A DNA stretch of 64,000 bases from an uncultured Eubacteriales bacterium (GCA_902774265.1 CACYHR010000009.1:1-64000), one strand, 5' to 3'; positions 34,118 through 44,171 are shown, counted from the stretch's first letter. Notes: generated from the letters alone by a model not told the origin. Numbers and translations are program-made.

Positions 34118-34173
34118 TTCAGCATGCGCAGGCATTCGCGGCCGGGCGAACGCCGATGCAGTGCATCTGCTGA
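34118..34173. repeat. GC-rich palindromic repeat, copy 2 (shorter), abutting the smc stop
   Basis: Begins with the same 27 bases as copy 1 (34118-34144), shares GCCGATGCAGTGCA further on, and ends in a TGCTGA that mirrors its start. It ends at the smc stop codon, suggesting insertion or truncation exactly at the gene end. Confidence 0.6.
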
Positions 34174-37100
34174 TTACTCGAGGCCCTCTGCGTCGAACTC
34201 GTCTCCGAGCTTGAGGGATAGCATGCGCGAGATGCCCTGCTCCGGCATCGTCACGCCGTAGAGTACGTCTGCGTGCTCCATAGTCGCCTTCTGGTGAGTT
34301 ATCAGAGCGAACTGTATATCCTTGAAATTCGACAGATAACCCGAGAATCTCTCGATATTGACCTCGTCCAGCGCTGCCTCGACCTCGTCGAGTATTACGA
34401 AAGGCGTCGGTTTTGCCTTGAGTACGGCAAACATCAGCGCGATGGCAGTCAGCGTCTTCTCTCCGCCGGAAAGCAGGTTGATGTTCTTGAGCTTTTTACC
34501 CGGCGGCTGAGCCGTTATCTCTATACCCGATTCGAGTGGTCTGTTCTCATCCTCGAGTCTTAGCTCTGCGTATCCTCCTCCGAACAGTTCTTTGAAGGAC
34601 TGTTCAAAATTGACAACGACCTTGTCGAAGTTCTCTTTGAATCTCGTCCTCATGGTCCTGTCCATATTGACAATGATCTCATCGAGTTCCTTCATTGCTC
34701 TTGTAATATCGGCTTCCTGGGCAGTCATGAATTCGTATCTCTTGCTGACTGCCTTGTACTCCTCGATAGCACCGACATTGACATCGCCGAGTTCTGCGAG
34801 TCTTAAGCGTATCGCTCTCGAATCCCTGTTACCTGCAGTGATGGCAAAATCAGGATCCCTCATATCCAGAGCCTCGGCATATGAAACCTCGAATTCGTCC
34901 CAGAGCTTATCCTTCTGTGTATCGAAGAGCGTCTCATTCCTTGCTGTCTTGACCTCGAGCTTGTACTTGTCGTCGCGCATTTTTTCAAGAGAATCGCGGG
35001 CAGTCTTCTGCTCTTTGAGAAGTCCCTCGTTACCGGTCCGGTTCTCTTCGATAGCCGCCGCAAGCTCTTTGATCCTGACTTCCAGTTTTTCCCTGCCTTC
35101 ACGGAGCGATTTCTCTCTGTCGCTCGAATCTGCTCCGCTCTCGGTCAGCATCTGCTTTGTTTTTTCGAGTTCGGCTCTGGATTCATCGTAGTCTTCGATG
35201 GACGCCTCGAGCCCTGTCACGGTATCCCTTACCCTTTCAATGATCTCATTCCGGGCAAGTACCTTAGATTCGTTCTCTCCGAGCCTTACCCTGAGCGCAA
35301 CTATCCTTTCGTTGTCCTGCTCGATCACCGGTTTGAGAGATTCCGATTCGTCCATGAGATTCTCAGCTGTCTCTTCGGCTTCATTGTATTCCTTCACGGC
35401 AGCTTCGATCTTCTGACGGTAATCATCTATCATCTTATCCGCACGCTCTATATCGGCGGCGATGATATCGATTTCTTTTTTGTACCTCTCAGCGGCTCCT
35501 ATATCGTTGTTAACGGCTTCCTCGGCATGTTCTCTGTCCGTCCTGAGAACGTTGCAGGCGATCTCTATATCAGTTAGTATGCTGCGGACATCCTCGAGCT
35601 CGTCCTGCAGTGATTCCTGTCTTGAAAGCTCATCTTCTTTCTTCTGTACAAGTTCTTCGGCTTTTTTTGCGTATCCCTCGATGGTCTCCGTCAGAGTCGA
35701 GATTTCTTTTTTACGGTCAAGCAGATTTGCGGTCTTATTGGCAAAACGTCCGCCTGTGATGGCACCGAAGGCATTAACGACTTCACCCTCGAGTGTGACT
35801 ATCCTGAATCCGCCTGTCTCCATCTTTGACATGGCTATGGCGTCCTCCATAGTCTCTGCTATGATGACCCTGCAGAGCAGATAGTCGACTATATCGCGGT
35901 ATCTGTCATCACAGTCTACCATATCTGATGCTATACCGCGGAATCCCTCAGAGCTTTTTACTCTGCTGCTGAGACTGATCCTGTCTGCTGTGACAGATGC
36001 AACAGGGAGGAAAGTAGCTCTTCCTGCTTTCGCGGATTTGAGCCAGTTGATGGCTGCTTTTGCGGCATCGTCATCGTCGCAGACGATGTGCTGCAGAGAG
36101 CCGCCGAGAGCTGTCTCGACGGCGGTCTCGAGGCCGCCCGGGACCCGGATTATGTCTGAAACGGTCCCGGTGATGCCGCGCATCGATCTGCTCATAAGCA
36201 GCCTGACCGTGTTATTGTAACCCTCGTAATTTGCCTCCATCTCCTCGATAGTGCTGCGTCTTGCGATCGCTCTGTTCGAAAGAACGGAAAGCTGCTCGGA
36301 TTCTTCGGCGATCTTTTTTATGTTTTCCGCTGCGGATAAGAGATTATCGTTTATCTCTTTCAGCCTGGATTTTTCCTTCTCAAGCTCCGCCTCGCGCTCT
36401 TCTATCTCGCGGTTCAGTCTCTCAAGATTAGCTCTGTTCTCGGATCCGGCATTGCCCTGACCTTCGAATTCTTCTTTAAGTGTTTCTCTCCTGTCATCAA
36501 GAGTCTGCTTATAATTGCTGAGCGTATTTATCTCGGCTTTTCTCGAAATATTCTGATTATTGATCTGTATCATACGGTCACGCAGATTCTCGATATCCGC
36601 GCCGAGCTTTACAGATTTTTGGCTGTGCTCGTTGTATATTCCTATTGCCTCTTCAAGCTCCGCACGCATGCTCTCTGTCTCTGAATTCAGAGCACGGTCA
36701 TTTTCTTCAAGCTTTGCAAGCTCTGCTGATTCCTGACCGAGCTTTTCGCGTGCGGATTCGGTCTCAGCCGACAGCCTCTCAAGTTCACGCTCGATATTGG
36801 CAAGCTTTTCCAGATTGAGCCTTCCTCCGCTTTTTATAGTATTCAGTTCTTCCGATGTGCGCAGGAGTTCTGTGCTGGCATTGTTGTATTCCTCGCTCAG
36901 GTTCAGTTCATTGTCCCTGTGCTGCTGCAGTTCTTCATCTATCTGTTCCATTCTGAGTGAAGCATTGTCAATATCCTGCTGCAGAGAATCGAGAGATGAC
37001 CTGCCTTCATTCACACTTCTCTCGAGGCTGTCGAGATTGTGAAGTATGATGTTGATGCTGAGCTTTCTGTATTTGTCTTTGAGGTCTAAATATTCGGCCG

Positions 37101-37734
37101 CTTTCTCCGAATCCTCTCTCAGTCCGTCTATACGGCCGTCGATCTCGGAAATTATGTCTCTGACTCTGTCGAGATCTATGGATGCTGCCTTCAGCTTACT
37201 CTCCGCTTCGCTCTTACGGCTTTTGTACAGAACAACACCGGCCGCTTCTTCGAATATCTGCCTGCGGTTTTCAGGTCTGGTACTGACTATGTCGGCTATC
37301 TTACCCTGACCGATGATCGAATACCCCTCTACTCCTATCCCCGTATCCATGAAGAGTTCGCGGATATCTCTGAGTCTGCACTGATTGCCGTTTATCAGGT
37401 ATTCGCTCTCACCTGACCTGAACATCCTCCTGGTGACAGCCACTTCGCTGTATTCGAGAGGCAGTATGCCCGTGCTGTTATCGATGACCAGAGTAACCTC
37501 CGCCATTCCCTTAGGCCTTCTGGTAGCAGTACCTGCAAAAATAACATCCTGCATCCTGGAGCCTCTCAGCTGTCTGGAACTCTGTTCTCCGAGCACCCAT
37601 CTGAGCGCATCCGAGATGTTGCTCTTGCCGCTGCCGTTCGGCCCTATTATACACGTGACTCCGTCATTCAGTTCTATATTTACAGGATCTGCAAAGGATT
37701 TGAAACCCTGCATTTCTATACGTTTAAAGTACAA
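34174..37734 (-). CDS. smc: chromosome segregation protein SMC
   Basis: 1186 aa, full length. ATPase head halves lie at both ends: Walker A GPNGSGKSN near residue 32, and signature LSGGEKTLTAIALMF with Walker B FVILDEVEAALDE near the C-terminus. Two long coiled-coil arms (about 170-490 and 670-1010) flank a hinge around 520-640. It is the core of the Gram-positive condensin; scpA and scpB are not in this window. It follows rnc after 13 bases in the usual rnc-smc-ftsY order. Confidence 0.97.
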   Translation of the reverse strand: MYFKRIEMQGFKSFADPVNIELNDGVTCIIGPNGSGKSNISDALRWVLGEQSSRQLRGSRMQDVIFAGTATRRPKGMAEVTLVIDNSTGILPLEYSEVAVTRRMFRSGESEYLINGNQCRLRDIRELFMDTGIGVEGYSIIGQGKIADIVSTRPENRRQIFEEAAGVVLYKSRKSEAESKLKAASIDLDRVRDIISEIDGRIDGLREDSEKAAEYLDLKDKYRKLSINIILHNLDSLERSVNEGRSSLDSLQQDIDNASLRMEQIDEELQQHRDNELNLSEEYNNASTELLRTSEELNTIKSGGRLNLEKLANIERELERLSAETESAREKLGQESAELAKLEENDRALNSETESMRAELEEAIGIYNEHSQKSVKLGADIENLRDRMIQINNQNISRKAEINTLSNYKQTLDDRRETLKEEFEGQGNAGSENRANLERLNREIEEREAELEKEKSRLKEINDNLLSAAENIKKIAEESEQLSVLSNRAIARRSTIEEMEANYEGYNNTVRLLMSRSMRGITGTVSDIIRVPGGLETAVETALGGSLQHIVCDDDDAAKAAINWLKSAKAGRATFLPVASVTADRISLSSRVKSSEGFRGIASDMVDCDDRYRDIVDYLLCRVIIAETMEDAIAMSKMETGGFRIVTLEGEVVNAFGAITGGRFANKTANLLDRKKEISTLTETIEGYAKKAEELVQKKEDELSRQESLQDELEDVRSILTDIEIACNVLRTDREHAEEAVNNDIGAAERYKKEIDIIAADIERADKMIDDYRQKIEAAVKEYNEAEETAENLMDESESLKPVIEQDNERIVALRVRLGENESKVLARNEIIERVRDTVTGLEASIEDYDESRAELEKTKQMLTESGADSSDREKSLREGREKLEVRIKELAAAIEENRTGNEGLLKEQKTARDSLEKMRDDKYKLEVKTARNETLFDTQKDKLWDEFEVSYAEALDMRDPDFAITAGNRDSRAIRLRLAELGDVNVGAIEEYKAVSKRYEFMTAQEADITRAMKELDEIIVNMDRTMRTRFKENFDKVVVNFEQSFKELFGGGYAELRLEDENRPLESGIEITAQPPGKKLKNINLLSGGEKTLTAIALMFAVLKAKPTPFVILDEVEAALDEVNIERFSGYLSNFKDIQFALITHQKATMEHADVLYGVTMPEQGISRMLSLKLGDEFDAEGLE

Positions 37735-37747
37735 TTATCATACTCCT

Positions 37748-38440
37748 TTAAGTCAGGCCTTTCGAAAGAGCATCCTCTGCAGCAGCCTGTTCCGCTTTGG
37801 CTTTGCTGCGGCCTCTGCCGCTTCCGATGACCTTGTCATTTACTCTCAGTTCGACTGTAAATGTCTTGTTGTGATCCGGTCCTTCTTCTTTTACTATCGT
37901 ATATTTTATCCTGGACCTGTGATCTGCCTCCTGGAGTTTTTCCTGCAGTCTGGTCTTGAAATCCTTGTCGAGCTTGCCCTTTACTGCAAGATCAATCTTC
38001 GCGTCAAGCATTTCAAGAATGACTTTTCTGCCGGCATCATAGCCTCCATCCAGTATTATAGCTCCCATCAAAGCCTCAAAAGCATCGGCAAGAATGGAAT
38101 CCTTGTCGCGTCCTCCGCTTGAATCCTCGCCTTTCCCCAGATAAATATAATCTCCAAGCCCGATTCTCCTGGCTGCCTCGGCAAGCGATTCCTCGCAGAC
38201 CACATCGGCGCGGTTTCTGGACAGGATGCCCTCATGAGCTTTGCTCATTATTTCGAACAGCCTGGCACCGACTACCGCGTCGACATAAGCATCACCTATG
38301 AATTCAAGTCTTTCGTTGTTGAATTCATATCCGAGTCTGTGTTCAGAAGCATATGAACTGTGAGTCAGTGCTATGGTCAGAAGATCCCTGTCTCTGAACT
38401 CATATCCGATAGTCTCGAGCAGTTTATTTATCTTCTTCAT
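37748..38440 (-). CDS. rnc: ribonuclease III
   Basis: 230 aa dsRNA endonuclease for rRNA and mRNA processing. The catalytic domain carries NNERLEFIGDAYVDAVV (38-54) and the second acidic cluster DSILADAFEALMGAI; the dsRNA-binding domain spans about 160-228 with the usual GSGRGRSKAKAEQAAAEDAL end. The start overlaps the end of plsX by 17 bases, suggesting coupled translation. Confidence 0.95.
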   Translation of the reverse strand: MKKINKLLETIGYEFRDRDLLTIALTHSSYASEHRLGYEFNNERLEFIGDAYVDAVVGARLFEIMSKAHEGILSRNRADVVCEESLAEAARRIGLGDYIYLGKGEDSSGGRDKDSILADAFEALMGAIILDGGYDAGRKVILEMLDAKIDLAVKGKLDKDFKTRLQEKLQEADHRSRIKYTIVKEEGPDHNKTFTVELRVNDKVIGSGRGRSKAKAEQAAAEDALSKGLT

Positions 38441-39467
38441 CCCCGCCTGTCTCCTTTTTTGCCGACAGCACGTTGTTGCGGCTGACTGCTTCGGCGATCA
38501 TTCCCGTAACATCATTATTGACATAAGGGATCGCCTTCTTGATGGCATAATACACCTCTGTTTCCGTTGAATTGCCGTGCATCTTAAGCACAGCCCCCTT
38601 CAGTCCGAGTATAGGTGCAGCTCCGACATCCGAATAGTCGAAAACCTTTTTGATTTCTTTGATCTTACTGTATGCAAGCATCGCACCGGCCTTGGCCACT
38701 ACGCCTTCAGTCAGCTTTTTCTTAAACTGTCCCATTATAGCAAGCGACATGCCTTCACTGCTCTTGAGGAATATATTTCCTGAGAATCCGTCGGTAACTA
38801 CGATATCGCAGCCGCCGAATATTACATCGCGGCCCTCTATATTGCCAACGAAATTGATATCCGCATCGCTCAGCATCCTGAACGCCTCTTTATGAAGCTC
38901 ATCACCTTTTCCGGCCTCTGCTCCTATATTGAGCAGTTTTACAGACGGCTCCTCAATACCCTTGATCGCCCTGACAAAAATGCTTCCCATGATACCGTTC
39001 TGATAAACATATTCCGGCTTGGCCTCAACATTGGCTCCGCAGTCGAGCAGCAGTGTGCTTCCTCCCTCGGCCAGTGCAGGGAACCAGGCCGCGATAGCAG
39101 GTCTCTTTATCCCCTTGAGCCTTCCCAGCACAACAAGTCCCGCAGCGAGCAGAGCGCCCGTGCTTCCCCCTGAAATAAGCACGTCTCCTTCGCCGTTTTT
39201 GATCATGTTCATTCCCTTGACGATAGTGGAGTCCTTCTTTTTGCGGACTGACATTGCCGGAGTCTCATCGTTGCTGATGACTTCGGTCGCATTCATGATT
39301 TCGATATTGCTGCCCTTCCACCTGCATACATCGAGCTGTTCGCGTATTAAATCCTCAGGTCCGAGTATGACAATGATATCATCTATTTCAGCTGCAGCCT
39401 TTACCGCACCTTTTACGATCTCCTGCGGAGCATAATCTCCGCCCATTCCATCAATCAGAATTCTCAT
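38424..39467 (-). CDS. plsX: phosphate acyltransferase PlsX
   Basis: 347 aa peripheral enzyme making acyl-phosphate from acyl-ACP, the donor for PlsY. The N-terminus MRILIDGMGGDYAP, the GGSTGALLAAGL segment and the VTDGFSGNIFLKSSEG segment are family hallmarks. I start it at the ATG at 39467, overlapping the rlmN stop by 4 bases (ATGA), with AGGAG about 11 bases upstream. Its product is used by the PlsY half of the fusion protein encoded 7 kb downstream in the same cluster. Confidence 0.95.
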   Translation of the reverse strand: MRILIDGMGGDYAPQEIVKGAVKAAAEIDDIIVILGPEDLIREQLDVCRWKGSNIEIMNATEVISNDETPAMSVRKKKDSTIVKGMNMIKNGEGDVLISGGSTGALLAAGLVVLGRLKGIKRPAIAAWFPALAEGGSTLLLDCGANVEAKPEYVYQNGIMGSIFVRAIKGIEEPSVKLLNIGAEAGKGDELHKEAFRMLSDADINFVGNIEGRDVIFGGCDIVVTDGFSGNIFLKSSEGMSLAIMGQFKKKLTEGVVAKAGAMLAYSKIKEIKKVFDYSDVGAAPILGLKGAVLKMHGNSTETEVYYAIKKAIPYVNNDVTGMIAEAVSRNNVLSAKKETGGDEEDK

Positions 39468-40495
39468 TTCAGTTTTTCTCCTGTCCTCCGCTGTCTGAGC
39501 TGTCCGCATGCAGCATCAATATCGCTTCCGAGAGTGCGCCTTACCGTAACGGCTATGCCGTTATTCTCAAGCACTCTCCTGAATGATCTGACATTCTCTT
39601 CCGTTACCGTTCTGTAGTCCCTCCCGTCAACCTCGTTCAGAGGAATGAGATTGACATGTGTAAGCCATCCTCTGAGCCGTGACGAAAGTTCCTCCGCATC
39701 TCTTTTACTGTCGTTAACTCCTCTTATCAGAGCATATTCAAAGGTGATCCGCCTGTGTGTCTTCTCCGTATACTGCCTGCAGGCTTTCATAAGATCGTCA
39801 TAGGCGTATGCCTTTGCCACCGGCATAGTCCTTCGCCGTATCTCATCATTCGGAGCGTGCAGAGATACCGCAAGATTTACCTGCGGGAAATCCTCCGCAA
39901 AACGCCCTATGGCAGGGATTATGCCGCAGGTTGAAACCGTAATATTCCTGAGGCTGAGATTCACGCCTTTAGGCGAATTGATAAGTCTCAGGAAACCGGA
40001 AACCTGTTCGTAATTGTCAAACGGTTCACCCATCCCCATTATGACGACATGGTTTATGGATTCGCCCGTATGGTTTCTCATGGCCAGGACCTCGCCCAGC
40101 ATCTCGCCGGCCGTCAGGTCCCTCTCTTTGCCGTCCATAGTAGATGCGCAGAAAGTGCAGCCCATACGGCACCCCACCTGCGACGATATGCAGATGGAAT
40201 TGCCGTAGCTGTATTTCATGAAAACCGACTCGACTCTTGCTCCGTCGGCAAATTCAAAAAGACATTTTTCGGTGCCGTCAGACGATCTCTGTCCGGTAAC
40301 GACCGCAGGCTGCCCGATATACCATTCCCGGGAAAGCTTTTCCCGGAGATCTGCCGGCACATTGCTCATTTCGTCAAATGAAGTGATGCCCTTTGCCAGC
40401 CATCCGAATATCTGGCCCGCTCTGAATTTTTTCTCCCCGAACCCCGTGACGAGCTCTTCGAGCCCGCCGGGTTCAAGATCAAGTATGTTGTTCAT
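39464..40495 (-). CDS. rlmN: 23S rRNA (adenine2503-C2)-methyltransferase RlmN
   Basis: 343 aa radical-SAM methyltransferase modifying A2503 of 23S rRNA (and A37 of some tRNAs). The cluster motif is CRMGCTFCAS; GMGEPFDNY follows, and the methylated cysteine pair is represented by VSTCGIIP and the C-terminal DIDAACGQL. Length is normal. It lies downstream of ileS, separated by a 158-base structured repeat. Confidence 0.95.
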   Translation of the reverse strand: MNNILDLEPGGLEELVTGFGEKKFRAGQIFGWLAKGITSFDEMSNVPADLREKLSREWYIGQPAVVTGQRSSDGTEKCLFEFADGARVESVFMKYSYGNSICISSQVGCRMGCTFCASTMDGKERDLTAGEMLGEVLAMRNHTGESINHVVIMGMGEPFDNYEQVSGFLRLINSPKGVNLSLRNITVSTCGIIPAIGRFAEDFPQVNLAVSLHAPNDEIRRRTMPVAKAYAYDDLMKACRQYTEKTHRRITFEYALIRGVNDSKRDAEELSSRLRGWLTHVNLIPLNEVDGRDYRTVTEENVRSFRRVLENNGIAVTVRRTLGSDIDAACGQLRQRRTGEKLK

Positions 40496-40533
40496 TGTAA
40501 AAACACTATTATAACTATAATTATTACTATCTT

Positions 40534-40691
40534 AGGCTCAAAAGTACCTTTACGGGAGTACGGCTCGCGCCTCGCTGCGGCTTTACGCAGCGGTACTAAG
40601 CTCTGTCTACGCGGCTTTTTGACTGTAGTGCCGCTTGCCACTCACTAAGTACCGGCTGCCGCAGAGCCTCCCGCGCAGGCATTTTGAGCCT
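40534..40691. repeat. 158-bp structured intergenic repeat, copy A (ileS-rlmN)
   Basis: Ends are inverted: AGGCTCAAAA at the left matches TTTTGAGCCT at the right, and the pairing resumes through CCT and CGGGAG. Inside lie CGCTGCG/CGCAGCG, GCGGC/GCCGC and GGTAC/GTACC stems, so it can fold like a cloverleaf. Copy B at 50564 has the same length and is about 89% identical by eye. No reading frame spans it. Confidence 0.85.
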
Positions 40692-40704
40692 GCTTAATAG
40701 TTAT

Positions 40705-43700
40705 TTACTTATTAATACGCTCTACCGCGATGCCTGTCTTGTGACCATTGATGTCAAATTCGTTCAGGCCGTCTTTATAGATAATATCAGCGGCGATGGT
40801 CTCGTCCTTGATGAAGTCCTTAGCGTTCTCTATAGCGGCTTTGATCTCATCGTCCGCGCAGAGGTAGATGCTGATCTCATCCATCATCTCGAAATCGGCC
40901 TGCTTACGCAGCTGCTGTATCTTGGAGATGACTTCTCTGACATAACCCTGTTCGATGAGTTCAGGTGTGAGCGTAGTGTCGAGTATGACGAAGACATTGT
41001 TGTCCATGCCGACTACGAATCCTTCCTTGGACTGTATCCTGACATCGAGCAGCTCTTCACCGATCTCGTATTTCTCTCCGCCGATCTCCATCTCTGCAGG
41101 ACCGTTTGCGAGCTTAGCTATCATTTCCTTGGCGTCTGCCTGAGCGAGCATAGCGCCGAATGCCTTGACGTTCTTTCCGAGTACAGGGCCGGCAGCTCTG
41201 AAATTAGGCTTGACCTGGAAATCCATGTATTTGTCGAGATCATCCTCGTACTGGACTTCTTTAACATTCAGTTCCTCAAGGATAAGATCCGAAAGATCTC
41301 CGATTATGTCTTTGTATCTTCCGTCTACGATTACCTTGCTGAGAGGCTGTCTTACCTTGAGTTTTTCGTGCTCTCTGGTGCTGCGTCCGAGGTTTACAAG
41401 GGTTTTGACAAGATCCATTCTCTCCTCGACCTTTTCGTCTATGAGATCTTCTCTGACCTCAGGATAGAATGCTGTATGTACGGTCTTTTCTCCTGTCAGC
41501 TTGGTATAGATCTCGTCGGAAATGAACGGTGCTACAGGAGCCATCATCTTTGCAAGTCCGACAAGCACTTCGTATGTAGTCGCATAAGCCGACTGCTTAT
41601 CGAGAGACATTCCTTCTGTGAAGAATCTTCTTCTCGCTCTTCTGATATACCAGTTCGAGAGATCGCTGTCGATGAATTCTCCGATAGCTCTTACAGTCTT
41701 CATGTGGTCAAATGAATCCATGGATTCGATTGTCGACCTGATCAGCCTGTTGTATTTGGAGATGATCCATCTGTCAAGCTCAGGTCTTTCAGCATAAGGC
41801 ACATCCAGCTTGTCTGCCTCAACGTTGTCTATATTTGCATAGAGGCAGAAGAAATTGTATGTGTTTCTCAGTGTGCTGAATACCTTGCTGATAACTTCCT
41901 TGATACCGTCCTCGTCGAACTTGGTCGGCGTCCATGCAGGAGAACCGTATACGAGATACCATCTGACAGCATCTGCGCCGTATTTATCCATCATTTCAAA
42001 CGGATTTACGGTATTTCCGACATGCTTGGACATCTTCTTGCCGTTCTTATCGAGTATCAGGTCATTTACGAGAACGTTCCTGTAAGGAGCGCAGCCCTTA
42101 ACGATGGTAGAAATAGCCATCAGTGAATAGAACCATCCTCTTGTCTGGTCGATTCCCTCGCAGATGAAATCAGCCGGGAAGAGCTCGGTGTCGAATCTGT
42201 CAGTATTCTCGAACGGGTAATGCCACTGTGCGAAAGGCATAGCGCCCGAATCGAACCAGCAGTCCATTACCTCAGGGATCCTGTGCATGCTCTTGCCGCA
42301 TTCCGGACATTTGATGGTTACATCGTCAACATACGGTCTGTGCAGCTCGATAGTTTCATCGATATCCTGTTCTGCATCCTTTACAAGCTGAGCGCGTGAA
42401 CCGACGCAGTGCAGATGTCCGCATTCGCACTTCCAGATAGGTATAGGTGTTCCCCAGTATCTCGATCTGGAGATAGCCCAGTCCTTGACATCCTCGAGCC
42501 AGTTTCCGAATCTCTTTTCTCCTACATAAGGAGGATACCAGTTTACCGTATTGTTGTTGGCAACGAGCTCATCTCTGAGCTTTGTCATCTCTATGTACCA
42601 GGATTTGTTTGCGTAGTAAACGAGCGGTGTGCCGCATCTCCAGCAGTGCGGATAAGCGTGCTCGAGTTTCTGCTTCGCATAGATTTTATCGTCCTGAGCC
42701 AGATATTTGATGATATCGACATCAAGACCGTCCTCCATAACGAATCTGCCCTTCCACGGAGTCTCCGTATAGCAGCCTCTCTCGTCTACCGGCTGCAGCA
42801 CTGCGAGATTATACTTGCGTCCGCAGTTGTAGTCGTCTTCACCGAAAGCAGGAGCAGTATGAACGATACCCGTACCATCCTCTGTGCTGACATAATCCAT
42901 GCATGTCACTATGAATGCCGCCTTGCCTTTTTCAGGCACGCAGAACGGCTCGATCTGCTCGTAAGTCCAGTATTCCATATCGGAGCCCTTGACTTTTTCG
43001 ACCACCTCGTATTCATCCTTGCCGAATGTCTTTTCGGCGAGAGCCTCTGCGACCCACAGAAGGTTGCCATCGTTTTCGCCTGATTTCATGAGACATTTTA
43101 CATAATCCACATCTGGGCCTACTGTCAGAGCTATATTGGAAGCGAGTGTCCACGGTGTTGTCGTCCATGCGAGGAAATACTCGTTGTCGTGATCTACGCC
43201 TGTACGTCTGAATTTGCATGTCAGGGTGTTGACCTTGATATCCTTGTAGCCCTGAGCTACCTCGTGTGAAGCGAGTCCTGTTCCGCAGCGCGGACAGTAA
43301 GGCAGGATCTTATATCCTTCATAAACGAGACCCTTTTCGAATGCATTGTTTATTATCCACCAACCGGTCTCGATATAGTCATTCTTATATGTGATGTAAG
43401 GATCTTCCATGTCTGCAAGATAAGCCATCTTGTCTGACATATCGGTCCACATCTGAGTATAGGTGAATACCGACTCACGGCACTTCTCATTAAACTCTTT
43501 GATACCGTATTTCTCGATATTCTGCTTGCCGCTGAAACCCAGCTGCTTCTCAACTTCGATCTCTACAGGCAGTCCGTGCGTATCCCAGCCGCCTTTTCTC
43601 TTGACCTGGAATCCCTTCATGGTCTTATACCTGTTGACCGAATCCTTCAGAGTCCTTGCCATCATGTGATGGATGCCCGGCTTTCCGTTGGCTGTCGGAG

Positions 43701-43836
43701 GTCCCTCATAGAATACGAACGAAGGCGCACCCTCCCTCTCTCTGACACAAAGGTCGAGGAGGTCGATGTCTGCCCAGTGCTTTGCCTGTTCTCCCTGATA
43801 CTCAGCAACCGGCTTGTCAGATAAATTTTCAAACAT
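40705..43836 (-). CDS. ileS: isoleucine-tRNA ligase, IleS2-like
   Basis: 1043 aa class I synthetase. The HIGH motif appears as GKPGIHHMMART (near 50) and KMSKS as KKMSKHVGN (near 590), with the editing CP1 domain between and a C-terminal anticodon-binding region. The GIHH form and the length over 1000 match the eukaryote-like IleS2 group, often less sensitive to mupirocin than the IleS1 type; that phenotype is inference. GGAGAG lies upstream of the ATG. No T-box leader is visible in the 335 bases before it. Confidence 0.95.
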   Translation of the reverse strand: MFENLSDKPVAEYQGEQAKHWADIDLLDLCVREREGAPSFVFYEGPPTANGKPGIHHMMARTLKDSVNRYKTMKGFQVKRKGGWDTHGLPVEIEVEKQLGFSGKQNIEKYGIKEFNEKCRESVFTYTQMWTDMSDKMAYLADMEDPYITYKNDYIETGWWIINNAFEKGLVYEGYKILPYCPRCGTGLASHEVAQGYKDIKVNTLTCKFRRTGVDHDNEYFLAWTTTPWTLASNIALTVGPDVDYVKCLMKSGENDGNLLWVAEALAEKTFGKDEYEVVEKVKGSDMEYWTYEQIEPFCVPEKGKAAFIVTCMDYVSTEDGTGIVHTAPAFGEDDYNCGRKYNLAVLQPVDERGCYTETPWKGRFVMEDGLDVDIIKYLAQDDKIYAKQKLEHAYPHCWRCGTPLVYYANKSWYIEMTKLRDELVANNNTVNWYPPYVGEKRFGNWLEDVKDWAISRSRYWGTPIPIWKCECGHLHCVGSRAQLVKDAEQDIDETIELHRPYVDDVTIKCPECGKSMHRIPEVMDCWFDSGAMPFAQWHYPFENTDRFDTELFPADFICEGIDQTRGWFYSLMAISTIVKGCAPYRNVLVNDLILDKNGKKMSKHVGNTVNPFEMMDKYGADAVRWYLVYGSPAWTPTKFDEDGIKEVISKVFSTLRNTYNFFCLYANIDNVEADKLDVPYAERPELDRWIISKYNRLIRSTIESMDSFDHMKTVRAIGEFIDSDLSNWYIRRARRRFFTEGMSLDKQSAYATTYEVLVGLAKMMAPVAPFISDEIYTKLTGEKTVHTAFYPEVREDLIDEKVEERMDLVKTLVNLGRSTREHEKLKVRQPLSKVIVDGRYKDIIGDLSDLILEELNVKEVQYEDDLDKYMDFQVKPNFRAAGPVLGKNVKAFGAMLAQADAKEMIAKLANGPAEMEIGGEKYEIGEELLDVRIQSKEGFVVGMDNNVFVILDTTLTPELIEQGYVREVISKIQQLRKQADFEMMDEISIYLCADDEIKAAIENAKDFIKDETIAADIIYKDGLNEFDINGHKTGIAVERINK

Positions 43837-44171
43837 TGCTACTCTCCCTACTCTTTAATTTATATTATGTTTGTCTTGCGACGTTTTTGTCATAGTTCAG
43901 ACTCAGACCCGTGAATTTTTTTTGCACGCAAAAAGCCTCTTTGACATATCAATGCATTTTACCACAAGTGCAAGGCGTTTGCACCTTTTTTATCCGAATT
44001 AAATTAATAGCTGTATTCCTGGGTTACAATTCAATAAACAGCCAGAACCATATAATCAAGGCTGAATTGTAATCAGCAGCCGCTATTTCCTGCCCATTGA
44101 CCTGATGAAATATTGACTGGATGTTTTTATAAGTATACAATTGCCTTAAATCAAAACTTACTCAGAGGTGA
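43837..44171. promoter_or_regulatory. divergent regulatory region between ileS and the pseudouridine synthase gene
   Basis: 335 bases, no gene seen. On the minus strand TAAAAT (43956-43961) with a weak GTGCAA box 17 bases upstream could be the ileS promoter; it overlaps an inverted repeat GTGCAA/TTGCAC (43968-43984) that on the plus strand is followed by CTTTTTT. On the plus strand TTGACT near 44112 and TATACA near 44133 could drive the synthase gene. A TTACAATTCA palindrome is listed separately. No T-box motifs. Confidence 0.4.
44024..44072. repeat. TTACAATTCA inverted repeat, copy 1
   Basis: TTACAATTCA (44024-44033) and TGAATTGTAA (44063-44072) are perfect 10-bp inverted arms, with an inner AGCC/GGCT pair. 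The same arms occur at 63424-63465 with a different middle. It could be a hairpin, an operator or the ends of a very small mobile unit. Confidence 0.6.

Noticed and set aside
43968..43992. Plus-strand terminator ending a small RNA upstream of the pseudouridine synthase gene
   Set aside because: The hairpin plus CTTTTTT looks right, but no convincing plus-strand promoter precedes it, and the arms also fit an operator for the ileS promoter.
43837..44171. T-box riboswitch upstream of ileS (and upstream of pheS)
   Set aside because: No AGGGTGG-ACCGCG-type T-box sequence and no antiterminator layout in either leader.
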